64,000 nucleotides of DNA from Kibdelosporangium aridum (GCF_900176515.1 NZ_FWXV01000006.1:1-64000); one strand, 5' to 3'. Positions 10,893-19,339 are shown, numbered from the stretch's first letter. Notes: generated from the sequence alone by a model not told the origin. Program-made: numbers and translations.

Positions 10893-10919
10893 CGGGGGTG
10901 GGACACGTTCCCACCCCCG
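10893..10919. terminator. Probable bidirectional terminator
   Basis: An 11-bp G/C-rich perfect stem (CGGGGGTGGGA with its complement) closes a 5-base loop 17 bases after the RHS stop codon. The convergent MFS gene ends 47 bases further on. There is no clear U tract. Confidence 0.7.
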
Positions 10920-10966
10920 AAGACGCCATCGCCGAGCGGCGCGGACAGTTGGACAGCTGGCCTGAC

Positions 10967-12157
10967 TCACGCCCGGCGACGGCGTGAAGGCAGCAAAAGC
11001 GCGAGCAACGACGCGGCCGCGACGAGGCCGCCGATCACGGTGAGCGCGGTCTGTGGCGTTGCCTTGCCGATGATCTGGGCGAGTACGAAACCGCCTGCGG
11101 CGAAACCCCAGCCGATGGCCGCGTACTGCAGGCTGAAGCCCATCGCCCGCCGATCGCCGGGGAGGATGTCCTCCAAATGCAGCGATCGCGCGAGCACGAC
11201 CGGTCCCTCCAGCAGGCCGGCCACTCCGTACAGCAGCACAAAAAGGACACTGTGGTGCACGAAGAAGGCCGACATGATGACGATGCCAAGCAACAGCAGG
11301 CATACGTCGGCCTGTTGCTCGTGTGTTCCCGGCCAGGTGCGGCGCATCCCGTAGAGCAGACCGCCAACGGCTGTGCCGACCGCGTAGGCGCCCAATGCGA
11401 ACCCGGCCAGCGCCGGTGCCGACGCCGCGTCGAACAACGGCGGCGCGGCAACAGTCATCGCACCCAGCATCAGCCGCAGTACGGCGGTGAGCAGCAACGT
11501 GCGGTGCAGCACGAGCGTCAATGCCCACAGGCCTGTCCGCGTTTCTCGTGTGGCGTGGCCAGGTGTGCGCGGCAAATACAGCGCCGCCACCATGCCGATC
11601 GCCGGGAAGACACCAACCAGCGCGATCGCGGCGGTCGGTGAGGCGAGTCCCGCGCAGACGCTCACGATGATCGGTGCCAGCGCCCAGCACGTCTGGTTGA
11701 TCACCGTGTCCAGCGACAGTGCCCGGGGCAACGCGGCGGCACCCACGACATGGGTGAGGGTGGACCGGAGGCCGCCGGGCGCTCCCGCTGGAATCGCGCC
11801 CGCCAGTGCGGCCACCGCCAACAGCAGCACGTCCGCGCCGTCGGCGATCACCAACAGCGCCAACGTACCGAACAGCGCCGCTTCGATCGCCAGGCACGGC
11901 GCGATGGTGCGGCGCGGCGACCATCTGTCCACCAACGCACCGGTGATCGGGGCCGCCAGCGCCTCGCCGAGCGTGTGCGCGGCCACGAGCAGGCCACCGA
12001 ACACGTAGCCACCGGTTGCCGCGTGACCCACCAGCACGAGTGCCAGCGGCGCCATCGCCACCGGCAGTCGCGCACCGAACGTCGCGACTGCCCACGACAA
12101 CCACCCCGGCGTCGTCACGACCCCGCGATAGCCGTCCGATTTGCCTAACGACACCAC
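10967..12157 (-). CDS. MFS transporter
   Basis: 396 residues from a GTG preceded by GAGGGG; a second GTG one codon later is an equally possible start. About 12 hydrophobic segments are visible, with the loop 2-3 signature D.W..RR in VDRWSPRRT that marks the major facilitator superfamily. It is the last gene of the minus-strand set KAS III, aminotransferase, dehydrogenase, thioesterase, and starts 21 bases after the thioesterase stop. The position suggests export of, or resistance to, the product of those enzymes. The substrate is not predictable from sequence. Confidence 0.85.
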   Translation of the reverse strand: MVSLGKSDGYRGVVTTPGWLSWAVATFGARLPVAMAPLALVLVGHAATGGYVFGGLLVAAHTLGEALAAPITGALVDRWSPRRTIAPCLAIEAALFGTLALLVIADGADVLLLAVAALAGAIPAGAPGGLRSTLTHVVGAAALPRALSLDTVINQTCWALAPIIVSVCAGLASPTAAIALVGVFPAIGMVAALYLPRTPGHATRETRTGLWALTLVLHRTLLLTAVLRLMLGAMTVAAPPLFDAASAPALAGFALGAYAVGTAVGGLLYGMRRTWPGTHEQQADVCLLLLGIVIMSAFFVHHSVLFVLLYGVAGLLEGPVVLARSLHLEDILPGDRRAMGFSLQYAAIGWGFAAGGFVLAQIIGKATPQTALTVIGGLVAAASLLALLLPSRRRRA

Positions 12158-12178
12158 GCTGGCACCCCTCGGCCTCCG

Positions 12179-12565
12179 TCAGGCCATGGCCGCGAGCTTG
12201 GCCAGGAACCTGTCCTTGTTGATGATCGCGCGTTTGTGCGTGCCTTTGCTGACCACCGTGCCGCGCGAGTCGGTGGCGACGAACTCGACGTCGATGGTGC
12301 GGCCGTCGCGCCGCATCACCACCTCGAACGTCACCGTGTCGCCCTTCGGCGTCGGCGCGAGGTGCGCCAACTGGACGTCGACGCCGACAGTCATCTCGCC
12401 GGGTTCGAGCTTCGGGGCCATCAGGTCGACACAGACCTTCTCCATCGAGCCGAGGATCGACGGCGTCGACAGTACGTGCAGGCCCTCGTTGCCCCACCGG
12501 GTCGCGCAGTCGTCGTCCTCGACGAGCTTGCTCCCGCTTCCCTCGATCGTCTCGACCACGGTCAT
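12179..12565 (-). CDS. Hotdog-fold thioesterase, FlK-like
   Basis: 128 residues, single hotdog domain. It resembles the fluoroacetyl-CoA thioesterase FlK of Streptomyces cattleya. As I recall that enzyme, its catalytic residues are Thr42, Glu50, His76 and Arg120. Here T34, E42, H68 and R112 sit with the same relative spacing (8, 26 and 44 residues), inside LSTPSILGSME, QLAHLAPTP and GTHKRAI. The family hydrolyses small acyl-CoA thioesters. The start codon overlaps the stop of the dehydrogenase gene (ATGA), indicating translational coupling. It probably releases or edits an acyl intermediate of the neighbouring enzymes. Fluoroacetate specificity is not implied, since many FlK homologues act on other acyl-CoAs. 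Confidence 0.8.
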   Translation of the reverse strand: MTVVETIEGSGSKLVEDDDCATRWGNEGLHVLSTPSILGSMEKVCVDLMAPKLEPGEMTVGVDVQLAHLAPTPKGDTVTFEVVMRRDGRTIDVEFVATDSRGTVVSKGTHKRAIINKDRFLAKLAAMA

Positions 12566-13740
12566 GCCCCCTGCGTGATCTCGGTGCGCGGCGTGAACCG
12601 CTCCGCGATGTCCTTGTATATGTTCTTCTTCTGCATCTCGGTGGTGCCGCCGGCGATGCGGATCGCAACGGCGTCGCGCAGATGCCGTTCCACACCTTGG
12701 GTCCGGTCGTAACCCATGTGCCCGAAGATCTGTACCAGTTCGACCGCGGAGCTCACCGCGCCCTCAGAGGCTGCGAGCTTGGCGCACGACGCAAGCGCGC
12801 TGTAGTTGTCGGCACGGCGGATGAGCGCGTCGGCGGCCGCGTAGGCCAAGTGCCGAGCGGACTCGATCGTCATCCGCATGACGACGATCTTGTCCTGGAT
12901 GTATTCGTGGTTGCCGATCGAGGTGCCGAAGGCCTGCCGCCGCGATGCACGCTCGACTGTGGTCGGCAGCAACGCTTCCAGTTGTGACGCCACCACGATG
13001 CCGTACATCAGGCGGTCGAACGCGAGGAACGAGTACAAGGTCGCAAGACCGTTGCCTGGCTCACCGACGATGTCGTCGCGCGTGACTGTCACGTTGTCCA
13101 TGAAGATCGGGCCGGTTGGACTGGTCCGCTGCCCCAGCAGATCTTCGTGCTTGCCGGTGGTGAGGCCACGTCGGCCGCGTTCCATCACGAACAGCGTGAT
13201 ATCCCGCTTGCCGATCCCGTCGAGCCGACCGACCACCAGCATGACGTCGGCCTCGGGCGCGTTGGTGATGTGCGCTTTCTGGCCGCTCAGCAACCAGTTG
13301 CCGGCACCGTTCTGTTCAGCCCTGGTGTGCACAGCGGCAACGTGCGACCCGCCGGTGGGCTCGGTCGCCGCTGTCGCACCGAGCGCACCGGACGTCAGTG
13401 CGGGCAGCAGCCTCGCTTTCTGTTCGGGCGTACCGTGTTCGAGCAGCACGTGCACCAGACCTGCGTGTGCGACCGCTGAGAGCACGAAACCGGAGTCGTC
13501 GGCACCCAACGCGAGACCTTCCAGTCCTGCCAGGAAGTCCCACAGCGTGCCACCTTCACCGCCGTACTCGGCAGGCAGGTGCGCGGTCCAGAACCCTTCC
13601 TCCGCCAACAACTTCCATGACTCGTGGTGGAACGCCCCAGACCGGTCGCGGTCCGAGGTACCCGGCGCCACCCGCTCGGCGCCGAACACCCGAAACCGCT
13701 CCCTCCTGGCCTGCTGTTCCTTCGTCCAGGTGGTCCTCAT
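12562..13740 (-). CDS. Acyl-CoA dehydrogenase family flavoprotein
   Basis: 392 residues starting at ATG in MRTTWTKEQ; an in-frame extension upstream would run into the aminotransferase gene. The three-domain acyl-CoA dehydrogenase architecture is present: an all-alpha N-terminus, a beta middle domain with AATEPTGGSH (flavin and substrate contact, near 130-140), and an alpha C-terminal domain with RRQAFG, QIFGHMGY and RIAGGTTEMQKKNI. The family oxidises acyl thioesters to the 2,3-enoyl form using FAD. In this cluster it could desaturate a carrier- or CoA-bound intermediate. The gene starts 5 bases after the aminotransferase stop and overlaps the thioesterase start by 4 bases. Confidence 0.85.
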   Translation of the reverse strand: MRTTWTKEQQARRERFRVFGAERVAPGTSDRDRSGAFHHESWKLLAEEGFWTAHLPAEYGGEGGTLWDFLAGLEGLALGADDSGFVLSAVAHAGLVHVLLEHGTPEQKARLLPALTSGALGATAATEPTGGSHVAAVHTRAEQNGAGNWLLSGQKAHITNAPEADVMLVVGRLDGIGKRDITLFVMERGRRGLTTGKHEDLLGQRTSPTGPIFMDNVTVTRDDIVGEPGNGLATLYSFLAFDRLMYGIVVASQLEALLPTTVERASRRQAFGTSIGNHEYIQDKIVVMRMTIESARHLAYAAADALIRRADNYSALASCAKLAASEGAVSSAVELVQIFGHMGYDRTQGVERHLRDAVAIRIAGGTTEMQKKNIYKDIAERFTPRTEITQGA

Positions 13741-13745
13741 ACAGA

Positions 13746-15119
13746 TCAGCACTCCCCAGTGATGTCGATGAGCGACTCGTTGACCGCACGAGCGAAGAAC
13801 TCGATGTCCTCGGTAGTGGTGCAGGTCGACACGCACCCCATGCCGCGCGGAGCGATGATCGCGCCACGGTTGAGCAACGCGATGAACAACTGGTGCTGCC
13901 GTGCCGCGTCGATCCCGCGCAGGTCGCGGAACGTGTGAACCTTCTTGACGCCGACGTGCAGGTTGAACAGCGACCCGATTCCCGTCACGGTCAGCGCAAC
14001 AGGTGTCCCGGCGACCGCTTCGGTGACGCTGCGCCGCAACAGTTCCCCCTTGGCGTTCAGGTCGGTGATCGCCGCGGCATCGAGCTTGCTCATCGTCGTG
14101 ATGCCCGCCCGGATGCTGAGCGCGTTGCCGGTGAACGTCCCGCCCTGGTACAGCACGGGCCCACCGGAACGGGCGTCGTACACGTCCGTGCCGCCACGAG
14201 GCTCCAGCAGTGCCATCAGGTCCGCCCGGCCGCCATACGCGCCGATCGGCATGCCGCCGCCGACGATCTTTCCCATCGTGGTGATGTCAGGGACAACGCC
14301 GTAGTGCTCCTGCGCTCCGCCGGGCGCTATCCGCAACGTGATGACTTCGTCGAACACCAGCACAATGCCGAGTTCGTCGCACACCTCGCGCATGGCGGCT
14401 AGATATTCGCGGTCGGCGGGGATCATGCCGCCGACGCCGAGCACGGGTTCGAGGATGAGCGCGGCAAGGCGGTCGCTGTGGGCGCGCAGGATCGCCGCCG
14501 ACGATTCGATGTCGTTGAACGGCACCACGATCGTCTCACGCACCCTGGACTCATCGATGCCTGCCATCTCCGGCACCGAGCGCGGCGCGTGCGCGTCACC
14601 CGCGAGGTTCGCGGCGGGCCGCACGCTGATCATCACCTCGTCCGTGGTCCCGTGGTAGCCGCCCTCCGCCTTGGCCACCGCGGTGCGTCGGGTGTACGCC
14701 TTGGCAAGGCGCAGCGCGAACATCACCGCCTCAGTGCCGGAACCGGTGAAGCGGATCTTGTCCACCGACGGCACCCGTGCCGCCAACAACTCGGCCAGTT
14801 CCCGTTCCCCGGTGCGGGAGAAGGAATGCACGGTGCCGGAGGCGACCTGCTCGGCCAGTGCCCGCGTGATGTCAGGGTCGGCGTACCCGAGCGGCAATGC
14901 TGTGTAGTTGGCGAGGAAGTCGTGGTAGGTGTTGCCGTCGAGGTCGGTGACCACCATGCCGGCACCTGACTCCAGGTAGACCGGATGTGGCGGCCATGCG
15001 TTCAGGCTGCGCGTCGCACCGGCCGGAATGACCTGTGCGACCTCCTCGAAGTGCTTGCGGGACCGGGGAGTCCGCTGTTCGTAAGCCGCGATGACCGTCA
15101 TCTGGTTGCTCACTCTCAT
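13746..15119 (-). CDS. Class III PLP aminotransferase, GSA-aminomutase-like
   Basis: 457 residues counting from the ATG that overlaps the TGA of the KAS III gene; later starts (GTG, ATG) within the next six codons are also possible. It belongs to the fold-type I class III family and is closest in style to glutamate-1-semialdehyde 2,1-aminomutase: FTGSGTEAV (near 124-132), GGYHG, VFDEV with D257 contacting the PLP pyridine, and K284 in GKIVGGGMPIGA as Schiff-base lysine. It lies inside a biosynthetic-looking cluster and away from any heme genes, so a role in tetrapyrrole synthesis is unlikely. It may aminate a keto or aldehyde intermediate generated by the neighbouring enzymes. The substrate is unknown. 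Confidence 0.85.
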   Translation of the reverse strand: MRVSNQMTVIAAYEQRTPRSRKHFEEVAQVIPAGATRSLNAWPPHPVYLESGAGMVVTDLDGNTYHDFLANYTALPLGYADPDITRALAEQVASGTVHSFSRTGERELAELLAARVPSVDKIRFTGSGTEAVMFALRLAKAYTRRTAVAKAEGGYHGTTDEVMISVRPAANLAGDAHAPRSVPEMAGIDESRVRETIVVPFNDIESSAAILRAHSDRLAALILEPVLGVGGMIPADREYLAAMREVCDELGIVLVFDEVITLRIAPGGAQEHYGVVPDITTMGKIVGGGMPIGAYGGRADLMALLEPRGGTDVYDARSGGPVLYQGGTFTGNALSIRAGITTMSKLDAAAITDLNAKGELLRRSVTEAVAGTPVALTVTGIGSLFNLHVGVKKVHTFRDLRGIDAARQHQLFIALLNRGAIIAPRGMGCVSTCTTTEDIEFFARAVNESLIDITGEC

Positions 15120-16129
15120 GTGGTTGCCCGGGGTTCGTTCCACGTCATCAACGCCGTGCCCCACGTCATGCCACCGCCGAAGCCGGCGAGCAGCACCCGG
15201 CTGCCCGGTACCGCCTGCCCCGCGCGGATCGCGTGGTCGAGGGTGATGGGGATCGACGCCGCGCCGGTGTTGCCGTACCTGTCGACCGTCACCGCCACCT
15301 GCTCAGGCAGCAGTCCCAGCTTCTTGCTCATGTCGTCGAGCACGCGGCCGTTCGCCTGGTGTAGCACGAAGAGATCGATGTCCGGCACCGTGAGCTCGCA
15401 GCTGTCGGTGACGTCCTTGACCATCGCGGGCAGCCGCTCGTGCACGAACTCCCGCACGAGCCGGCCCTCCATCTTGAAGAAGTGCTGGCCTGCCTCGACC
15501 GCGGACACGGTCGACGGTGTTCTGCTGCCACCGCTGGGAATTCGGACGTAGTCGTTCTTGCGGCCGTCACTGCCCAGCCGGGTGTAGTCGATGCGCGCGG
15601 CTGTTGCCGACCGGCCGAGCACCACCGCACCGGCACCGTCCCCGAACAGCACACACGTTCTGCGGTCGCTGTAGTCGAGGATGCGGGAGTAGGTATCCGC
15701 CCCGACGACGAGCGCGTACGCCAATGTCGGTTCGCAGCGCATCATCTTGTGCGCCACATCGAGTGCGTAGACAAAGCCGGTGCACACGGCGTCGATGTCC
15801 ATCGCACAGGCGTTGTCAGCGCCGAGATTGGCCTGCAGCTGACAGGCGGTGGCCGGCAGCGGCATGTCCGGTGTGGACGTCGCGACCATGATGAGCCCGA
15901 GCTGGTCCGGCCGCACGCCCGCGGCCGCCAGCGCGCGGCGGGCTGCTTTGGTTGCCAGATCGGAGGTTGCTTCGTCAGCCGCCGCCATCCGCCGCTCCCG
16001 GATGCCGGTGCGCCCTTCGATCCACTCCGGGCCGACCCCGAGCGGTCCGGCGAGCGCCTCGTTGGTGATCACGAAACTCGGTAAGTAGGAACCTGTCGCC
16101 AGGATGCCTGGACGTGCATCCCTTTCCAT
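15116..16129 (-). CDS. 3-oxoacyl-ACP synthase III (KAS III) family protein
   Basis: 337 residues, ATG preceded by AGGGGG. The full catalytic triad of KAS III enzymes is visible: C116 in DAVCTGF, H257 in LHQANGR and N287 in YGNTGAAS, with FGDGAGAVV and GFGGGMTWG as further family signatures. These enzymes condense an acyl-CoA starter with malonyl-ACP; some relatives acyl-transfer in natural product pathways. It is the first gene of the minus-strand set and is coupled to the aminotransferase through a 4-base ATGA overlap. No ACP or other fatty acid genes are adjacent, which argues for a dedicated pathway over housekeeping FabH. Confidence 0.88.
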   Translation of the reverse strand: MERDARPGILATGSYLPSFVITNEALAGPLGVGPEWIEGRTGIRERRMAAADEATSDLATKAARRALAAAGVRPDQLGLIMVATSTPDMPLPATACQLQANLGADNACAMDIDAVCTGFVYALDVAHKMMRCEPTLAYALVVGADTYSRILDYSDRRTCVLFGDGAGAVVLGRSATAARIDYTRLGSDGRKNDYVRIPSGGSRTPSTVSAVEAGQHFFKMEGRLVREFVHERLPAMVKDVTDSCELTVPDIDLFVLHQANGRVLDDMSKKLGLLPEQVAVTVDRYGNTGAASIPITLDHAIRAGQAVPGSRVLLAGFGGGMTWGTALMTWNEPRATT

Positions 16130-16956
16130 TGAGCCCCCTGTGTATTTCGGTGCTCTAGTCGGTCAGGAATTCCGCAGTGGGATGGAATGTCGCGATGGAC
16201 GAGTTTTATCGGTGCTTTTCGTCCGGATTTCGCAGACTGGGCGCATTTCTGCGCGCCACCCCCGAAATGAACGTAGCACCGGCACAGAGCTGTCCACGAC
16301 GCTCCGACCAACTCAACGCAAGTCGCTCTGGCGGGTGTATTCGCAGGTCAGTTGCGGTTCCTCGGGATTTGAACGCCTGCGAGACCACTCGGATGGGCTA
16401 GCGAACACTAATGGACCTTGTCCAACAGATCGGCTGGCCAAATCTGTCGCCGTCCAGTTGAGTAGACGTGGGTGAGTCTCAACCTTCACCGGGCAGGTGA
16501 TCGTGTCGTGACAACTGCCTGGGCTGATTGCGGCCGGCGTCAGCGAATTTGCGGACCAGACCGGTGTAACCGGCGACAGCGAATGTGGCCGGGGCCCAGA
16601 CGGCTGCTTGCCGTAGCCAGATGCCTGCGGTGCTGGTGGTCCAGGTCGGGCCCGCACGCCGGTGGAGGCCAGCGGAAGTCCACGGTCGATGCGATGAGCT
16701 CCACCAGTGAGCATTGGGCGGGTGCTGCCACCGCGGTGGCGCGAGCGTCGCCCGGCCGGTTTTAGCCGGGCAGTTGGGGCGGGTGCTGGGCGGCGCGCTA
16801 CCAGATGGTCCGGCCGCAGTACCAACCGTCGAGAATGGTCTGGTTCGACAGCCGAACGCAGGTCGCTGGCTCGATAACGGGAACCGACAAAGCCTAGCGC
16901 CGCAACGAGATCACGCTCATGCAGTTGAGCAACAGGATCTTCACCTGAAAGAGGTT
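16130..16956. other. Gene-poor stretch upstream of the KAS III cluster
   Basis: About 830 bases with no ORF that resembles a protein family in any frame. The first 200 bases are relatively A/T-rich and should contain the promoter of the minus-strand KAS III operon. Near 16480-16790, one minus-strand frame stays open and ends in a hydrophobic segment followed by a polar tail, which could be the decayed C-terminus of a membrane protein. I see no start, no ribosome binding site and no family match, so I do not call a gene. Confidence 0.5.
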
Positions 16957-16981
16957 CCTACCTGCAGTTACCGCAGGTAGG
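16957..16981 (-). terminator. Terminator of tRNA-Arg
   Basis: A 9-bp perfect stem (CCTACCTGC paired with GCAGGTAGG) with a 7-base loop begins 8 bases beyond the tRNA 3' end and is followed on the minus strand by a short C/T-rich tract. Confidence 0.6.
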
Positions 16982-16988
16982 TCAACTG

Positions 16989-17060
16989 TGCCCCCGGCAG
17001 GATTCGAACCTGCGCTCCCGCCTCCGGAGGGCGGTGCTCTATCCCCTGAGCTACGGGGGC
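16989..17060 (-). tRNA. tRNA-Arg (anticodon CCG)
   Basis: 72 nt cloverleaf on the minus strand. The acceptor stem GCCCCCG pairs with CGGGGGC, with discriminator A. The D-arm reads GCTCAGGGGATAGAGC, the anticodon loop is CTCCGGA (anticodon CCG, reading CGG arginine codons) and the T-arm is CAGGTTCGAATCCTG. The CCA tail is not encoded. The 3' end points toward the KAS III cluster, the usual side for insertions at a tRNA gene. Confidence 0.95.
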
Positions 17061-17176
17061 TTTGCCTTGCAAGCAGAGCTTAGCGTACCTGTCATCCGGG
17101 TATCCGGTGGGGCGTCCGATTGCGGGTTGCATCTATGCGCATGTCGCTATACGTTGCCTGTGAGTGAGGAGGCTTG

Positions 17177-18094
17177 ATGGGGCACGGACATGGGCATGGG
17201 ATGTCGCCTGAGCAGGCGGTGTCCGCTGGGGGGCGGCATTTGCGGCGGTTGTGGATCGCCGTTGGTTTAGGGCTTGTCACGTTCGTTCTTCAGCTCAGTG
17301 TGGGGCTTGCCACTTCTTCGCTTGCTTTGCTGGCCGACTCCGCGCATGTCTTCACCGATGTCTTCGGGGTGACTCTCGCTGCCGTCGCCATCGTTGTGGC
17401 TAGGCGGTCCTCCAGTAAAAAGGGGCGCACGTTCGGCCTCTATCGCAGTGAGGTGCTCGCTGCCCTCACCAACGCCGTTCTGCTCTTCGCCGTCGCGGGG
17501 TGGGTGATCTACGAGGCGGTTGGGCGGTTCAGTGCGCCTCCGGAGGTTCCCGGGTGGCCGGTCACCATCGTGGCTGCCGTCGGTCTCGTCATGAACGTCG
17601 TCGCTTTCGTTCTGCTCAAGGACGGGGCTGCGGAGTCACTCAATGTCCGGGGCGCTTATCTCGAAGTGATGGCCGACATGATCGGCTCCATCGGGGTTCT
17701 CGTTTCCGGTCTTGTCACCATCCTCTTCGGCTGGCGGTACGCCGACCCGATCATCGGTATCGGGATCGGCCTCTTCGTTCTTCCCCGTGCGTATCGCCTT
17801 GGTCGCAGTGCGTTGCGGATTCTGTTCCAACATGCCCCCGAAGGTGTTGACGTCAAGCAGATGACCGCCGATCTGCTCGGCCTTCCGGGTGTCTGCGAGG
17901 TTCATGACCTGCATGTCTGGACCCTCACGTCCGGTATGGAGGTCGTCTCCGCCCATCTGACCATGGTGGACGGAGCCGATCAGGCCGACATCCTTGTTGC
18001 GGCCCAAGGTCTGCTCGCGGACAATTACTCCATCGAACACGCGACGCTCCAGGTCGAGCAGCCTTCCGTCAAATGCCGGGAACTCAGCTGGTAG
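17177..18094 (+). CDS. CDF family metal cation efflux transporter
   Basis: 305 residues. The ATG is chosen over the TTG one codon earlier because AGGAGG is well placed for it. A His-rich cytoplasmic N-terminus (GHGHGHGM) precedes six hydrophobic segments and a C-terminal cytoplasmic ferredoxin-like domain with VCEVHDLHVWTLTSG. Metal-site residues are visible in ADSAHVFTDVF (TM2) and EVMADMIGS (TM5). The TM5 position that is His in ZitB-type zinc carriers is Glu here, a variant I associate with other actinobacterial CDF proteins. The protein probably exports a divalent cation such as zinc in exchange for protons. The metal cannot be assigned with certainty. Confidence 0.88.
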   Translation: MGHGHGHGMSPEQAVSAGGRHLRRLWIAVGLGLVTFVLQLSVGLATSSLALLADSAHVFTDVFGVTLAAVAIVVARRSSSKKGRTFGLYRSEVLAALTNAVLLFAVAGWVIYEAVGRFSAPPEVPGWPVTIVAAVGLVMNVVAFVLLKDGAAESLNVRGAYLEVMADMIGSIGVLVSGLVTILFGWRYADPIIGIGIGLFVLPRAYRLGRSALRILFQHAPEGVDVKQMTADLLGLPGVCEVHDLHVWTLTSGMEVVSAHLTMVDGADQADILVAAQGLLADNYSIEHATLQVEQPSVKCRELSW

Positions 18095-18112
18095 TTAGGA
18101 AGATTTCTTAAC
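18094..18112. promoter_or_regulatory. Probable ROK-family operator
   Basis: GTTAGGAAGATTTCTTAAC is an imperfect dyad with TTAGGAA/TTCTTAA arms. It resembles the TTAGGAAA-TTTCCTAA type of site known for NagC/XylR-like ROK regulators. It begins at the last base of the CDF stop codon and lies 42 bases before the ROK gene, so autoregulation is likely. Confidence 0.55.
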
Positions 18113-18154
18113 TTCACCACGTACACTCGCCTGAGGCTGTCAAAGGAGTGATAC

Positions 18155-19339
18155 GTGGGCAGAACGCCGCAAGTGGGCACACCGGCCGGAATGCGTGAGC
18201 TGAACCAACGCGCCGTGTTGGCCCGGTTGCGCACAGCAGGCCCCGCCACCCGCCCGCAGGTTGCCAAGGACACCGGGCTTTCCAAGCCGACCGTCGGCCA
18301 AGCACTGCTTGATCTCGAGCGGCGCCAATTGGTCCGCGAGATCGGCCGGACGTCCGCGGGCCCCGGCCGCTCCGCCGTCGTCTACGAGGAAAACCCCGCA
18401 GCCGGGTTCGTTCTCGGCGTCGACATCGGCAAGGAACGCCTGCGACTGGCTGTCGCCGACCTGTCCGGCGCCGTAGTGTCCAGAGTGGACGAGCGCAACC
18501 GCTGCCGCAGCGCCCGCAGCCTTGTCCAGATGCTCAAGGACCTCGCCGAGGAAACCATCGGGGCGGCGAGCATCAGCCATGCCGATGTGGTCTCCACAGT
18601 CGTTGGCAGCCCTGGTGTTCCGGATCCTGAGACAGGCGCGTTGCAGCACGCGCAAAACCTCCCCGGCTGGGGCCGGAAAGGCTTGCTCGAGGACCTGAAA
18701 ACCGCGCTGGGCCACAGCGTTGTCGTGGAGAACGACGCAAACCTTGCCGCTGTGGGGGAATTGACGGCCGGCGCTGCCCGAGGGGTCGAAACTTTCGTCT
18801 GCATCACCGTGGGCACAGGCATTGGTATGGGCATCGTGGTGAACGGTCAGCTGTTCCGCGGTGCGCACGGGGCCGCGGGCGAGATCAGCTACCTGCCGTA
18901 CGGCACCGCGCGCAGCACGCCACCGGAGCGCGGAATGCTGGAGACCGAAGTGTCAGGCGATTCGGTGGTACGCAAAGCGCACCAGCACGGTCTCGTCGAG
19001 GCCAAGAGCGCCAAGGAAGTCTTCGAACTGGCCCGCAAGGGCGACGAGGTGGCCAGCAAAGCGGTCACCGAGGAAGCCGAGCAACTCGCGTTCGTCGTCG
19101 GCGCTGTCGCGGCCGTGATCGACCCGGAGATCGTGGTCCTCGGCGGAGGAATCGGCTCGAACACCGACCTGCTCGCCGAACCCCTCGAACAGGCTTTGCG
19201 GAGCACGACACCGTTGCGGCCGAGGATCGTGACCGGCGAATTGGGGGAGACCGCCGTGCTCTCCGGCGCGATCGCGATGGGCCTTGGCTCAGCGCGCGAA
19301 GTGGTGTTCGATCGCGCGCTTGAGCTCAAAACCTCCTAG
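18155..19339 (+). CDS. ROK family transcriptional regulator
   Basis: 394 residues from a GTG with AAAGGAG upstream. An N-terminal winged helix-turn-helix (about 14-65, with RPQVAKDTGLSKPTVGQALLDLE) is fused to a ROK sugar-kinase-like domain with VGTGIGMGIV and RGAHGAAGEI. The phosphate-binding DxGGT motif is degenerate (DIGKERLRL) and the usual CxCGxxGC zinc motif after GEI is missing (LPYGTARS), so kinase activity is doubtful and it is best read as a repressor-type regulator. A dyad just upstream is a plausible operator. No sugar genes are adjacent. The 3' end overlaps the convergent DUF305 gene by 4 bases. Confidence 0.87.
   Translation: MGRTPQVGTPAGMRELNQRAVLARLRTAGPATRPQVAKDTGLSKPTVGQALLDLERRQLVREIGRTSAGPGRSAVVYEENPAAGFVLGVDIGKERLRLAVADLSGAVVSRVDERNRCRSARSLVQMLKDLAEETIGAASISHADVVSTVVGSPGVPDPETGALQHAQNLPGWGRKGLLEDLKTALGHSVVVENDANLAAVGELTAGAARGVETFVCITVGTGIGMGIVVNGQLFRGAHGAAGEISYLPYGTARSTPPERGMLETEVSGDSVVRKAHQHGLVEAKSAKEVFELARKGDEVASKAVTEEAEQLAFVVGAVAAVIDPEIVVLGGGIGSNTDLLAEPLEQALRSTTPLRPRIVTGELGETAVLSGAIAMGLGSAREVVFDRALELKTS

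Noticed and set aside
13746..15119. Glutamate-1-semialdehyde aminomutase for heme synthesis (hemL)
   Set aside because: Family resemblance only; translationally coupled to a KAS III and far from other tetrapyrrole genes, so a biosynthetic aminotransferase is more likely.
16313..16825. 170-codon minus-strand frame in the gene-poor region
   Set aside because: Arg/Pro/Ser-rich with no family pattern or ribosome binding site; could be a decayed gene but not supportable as a CDS or transposase.
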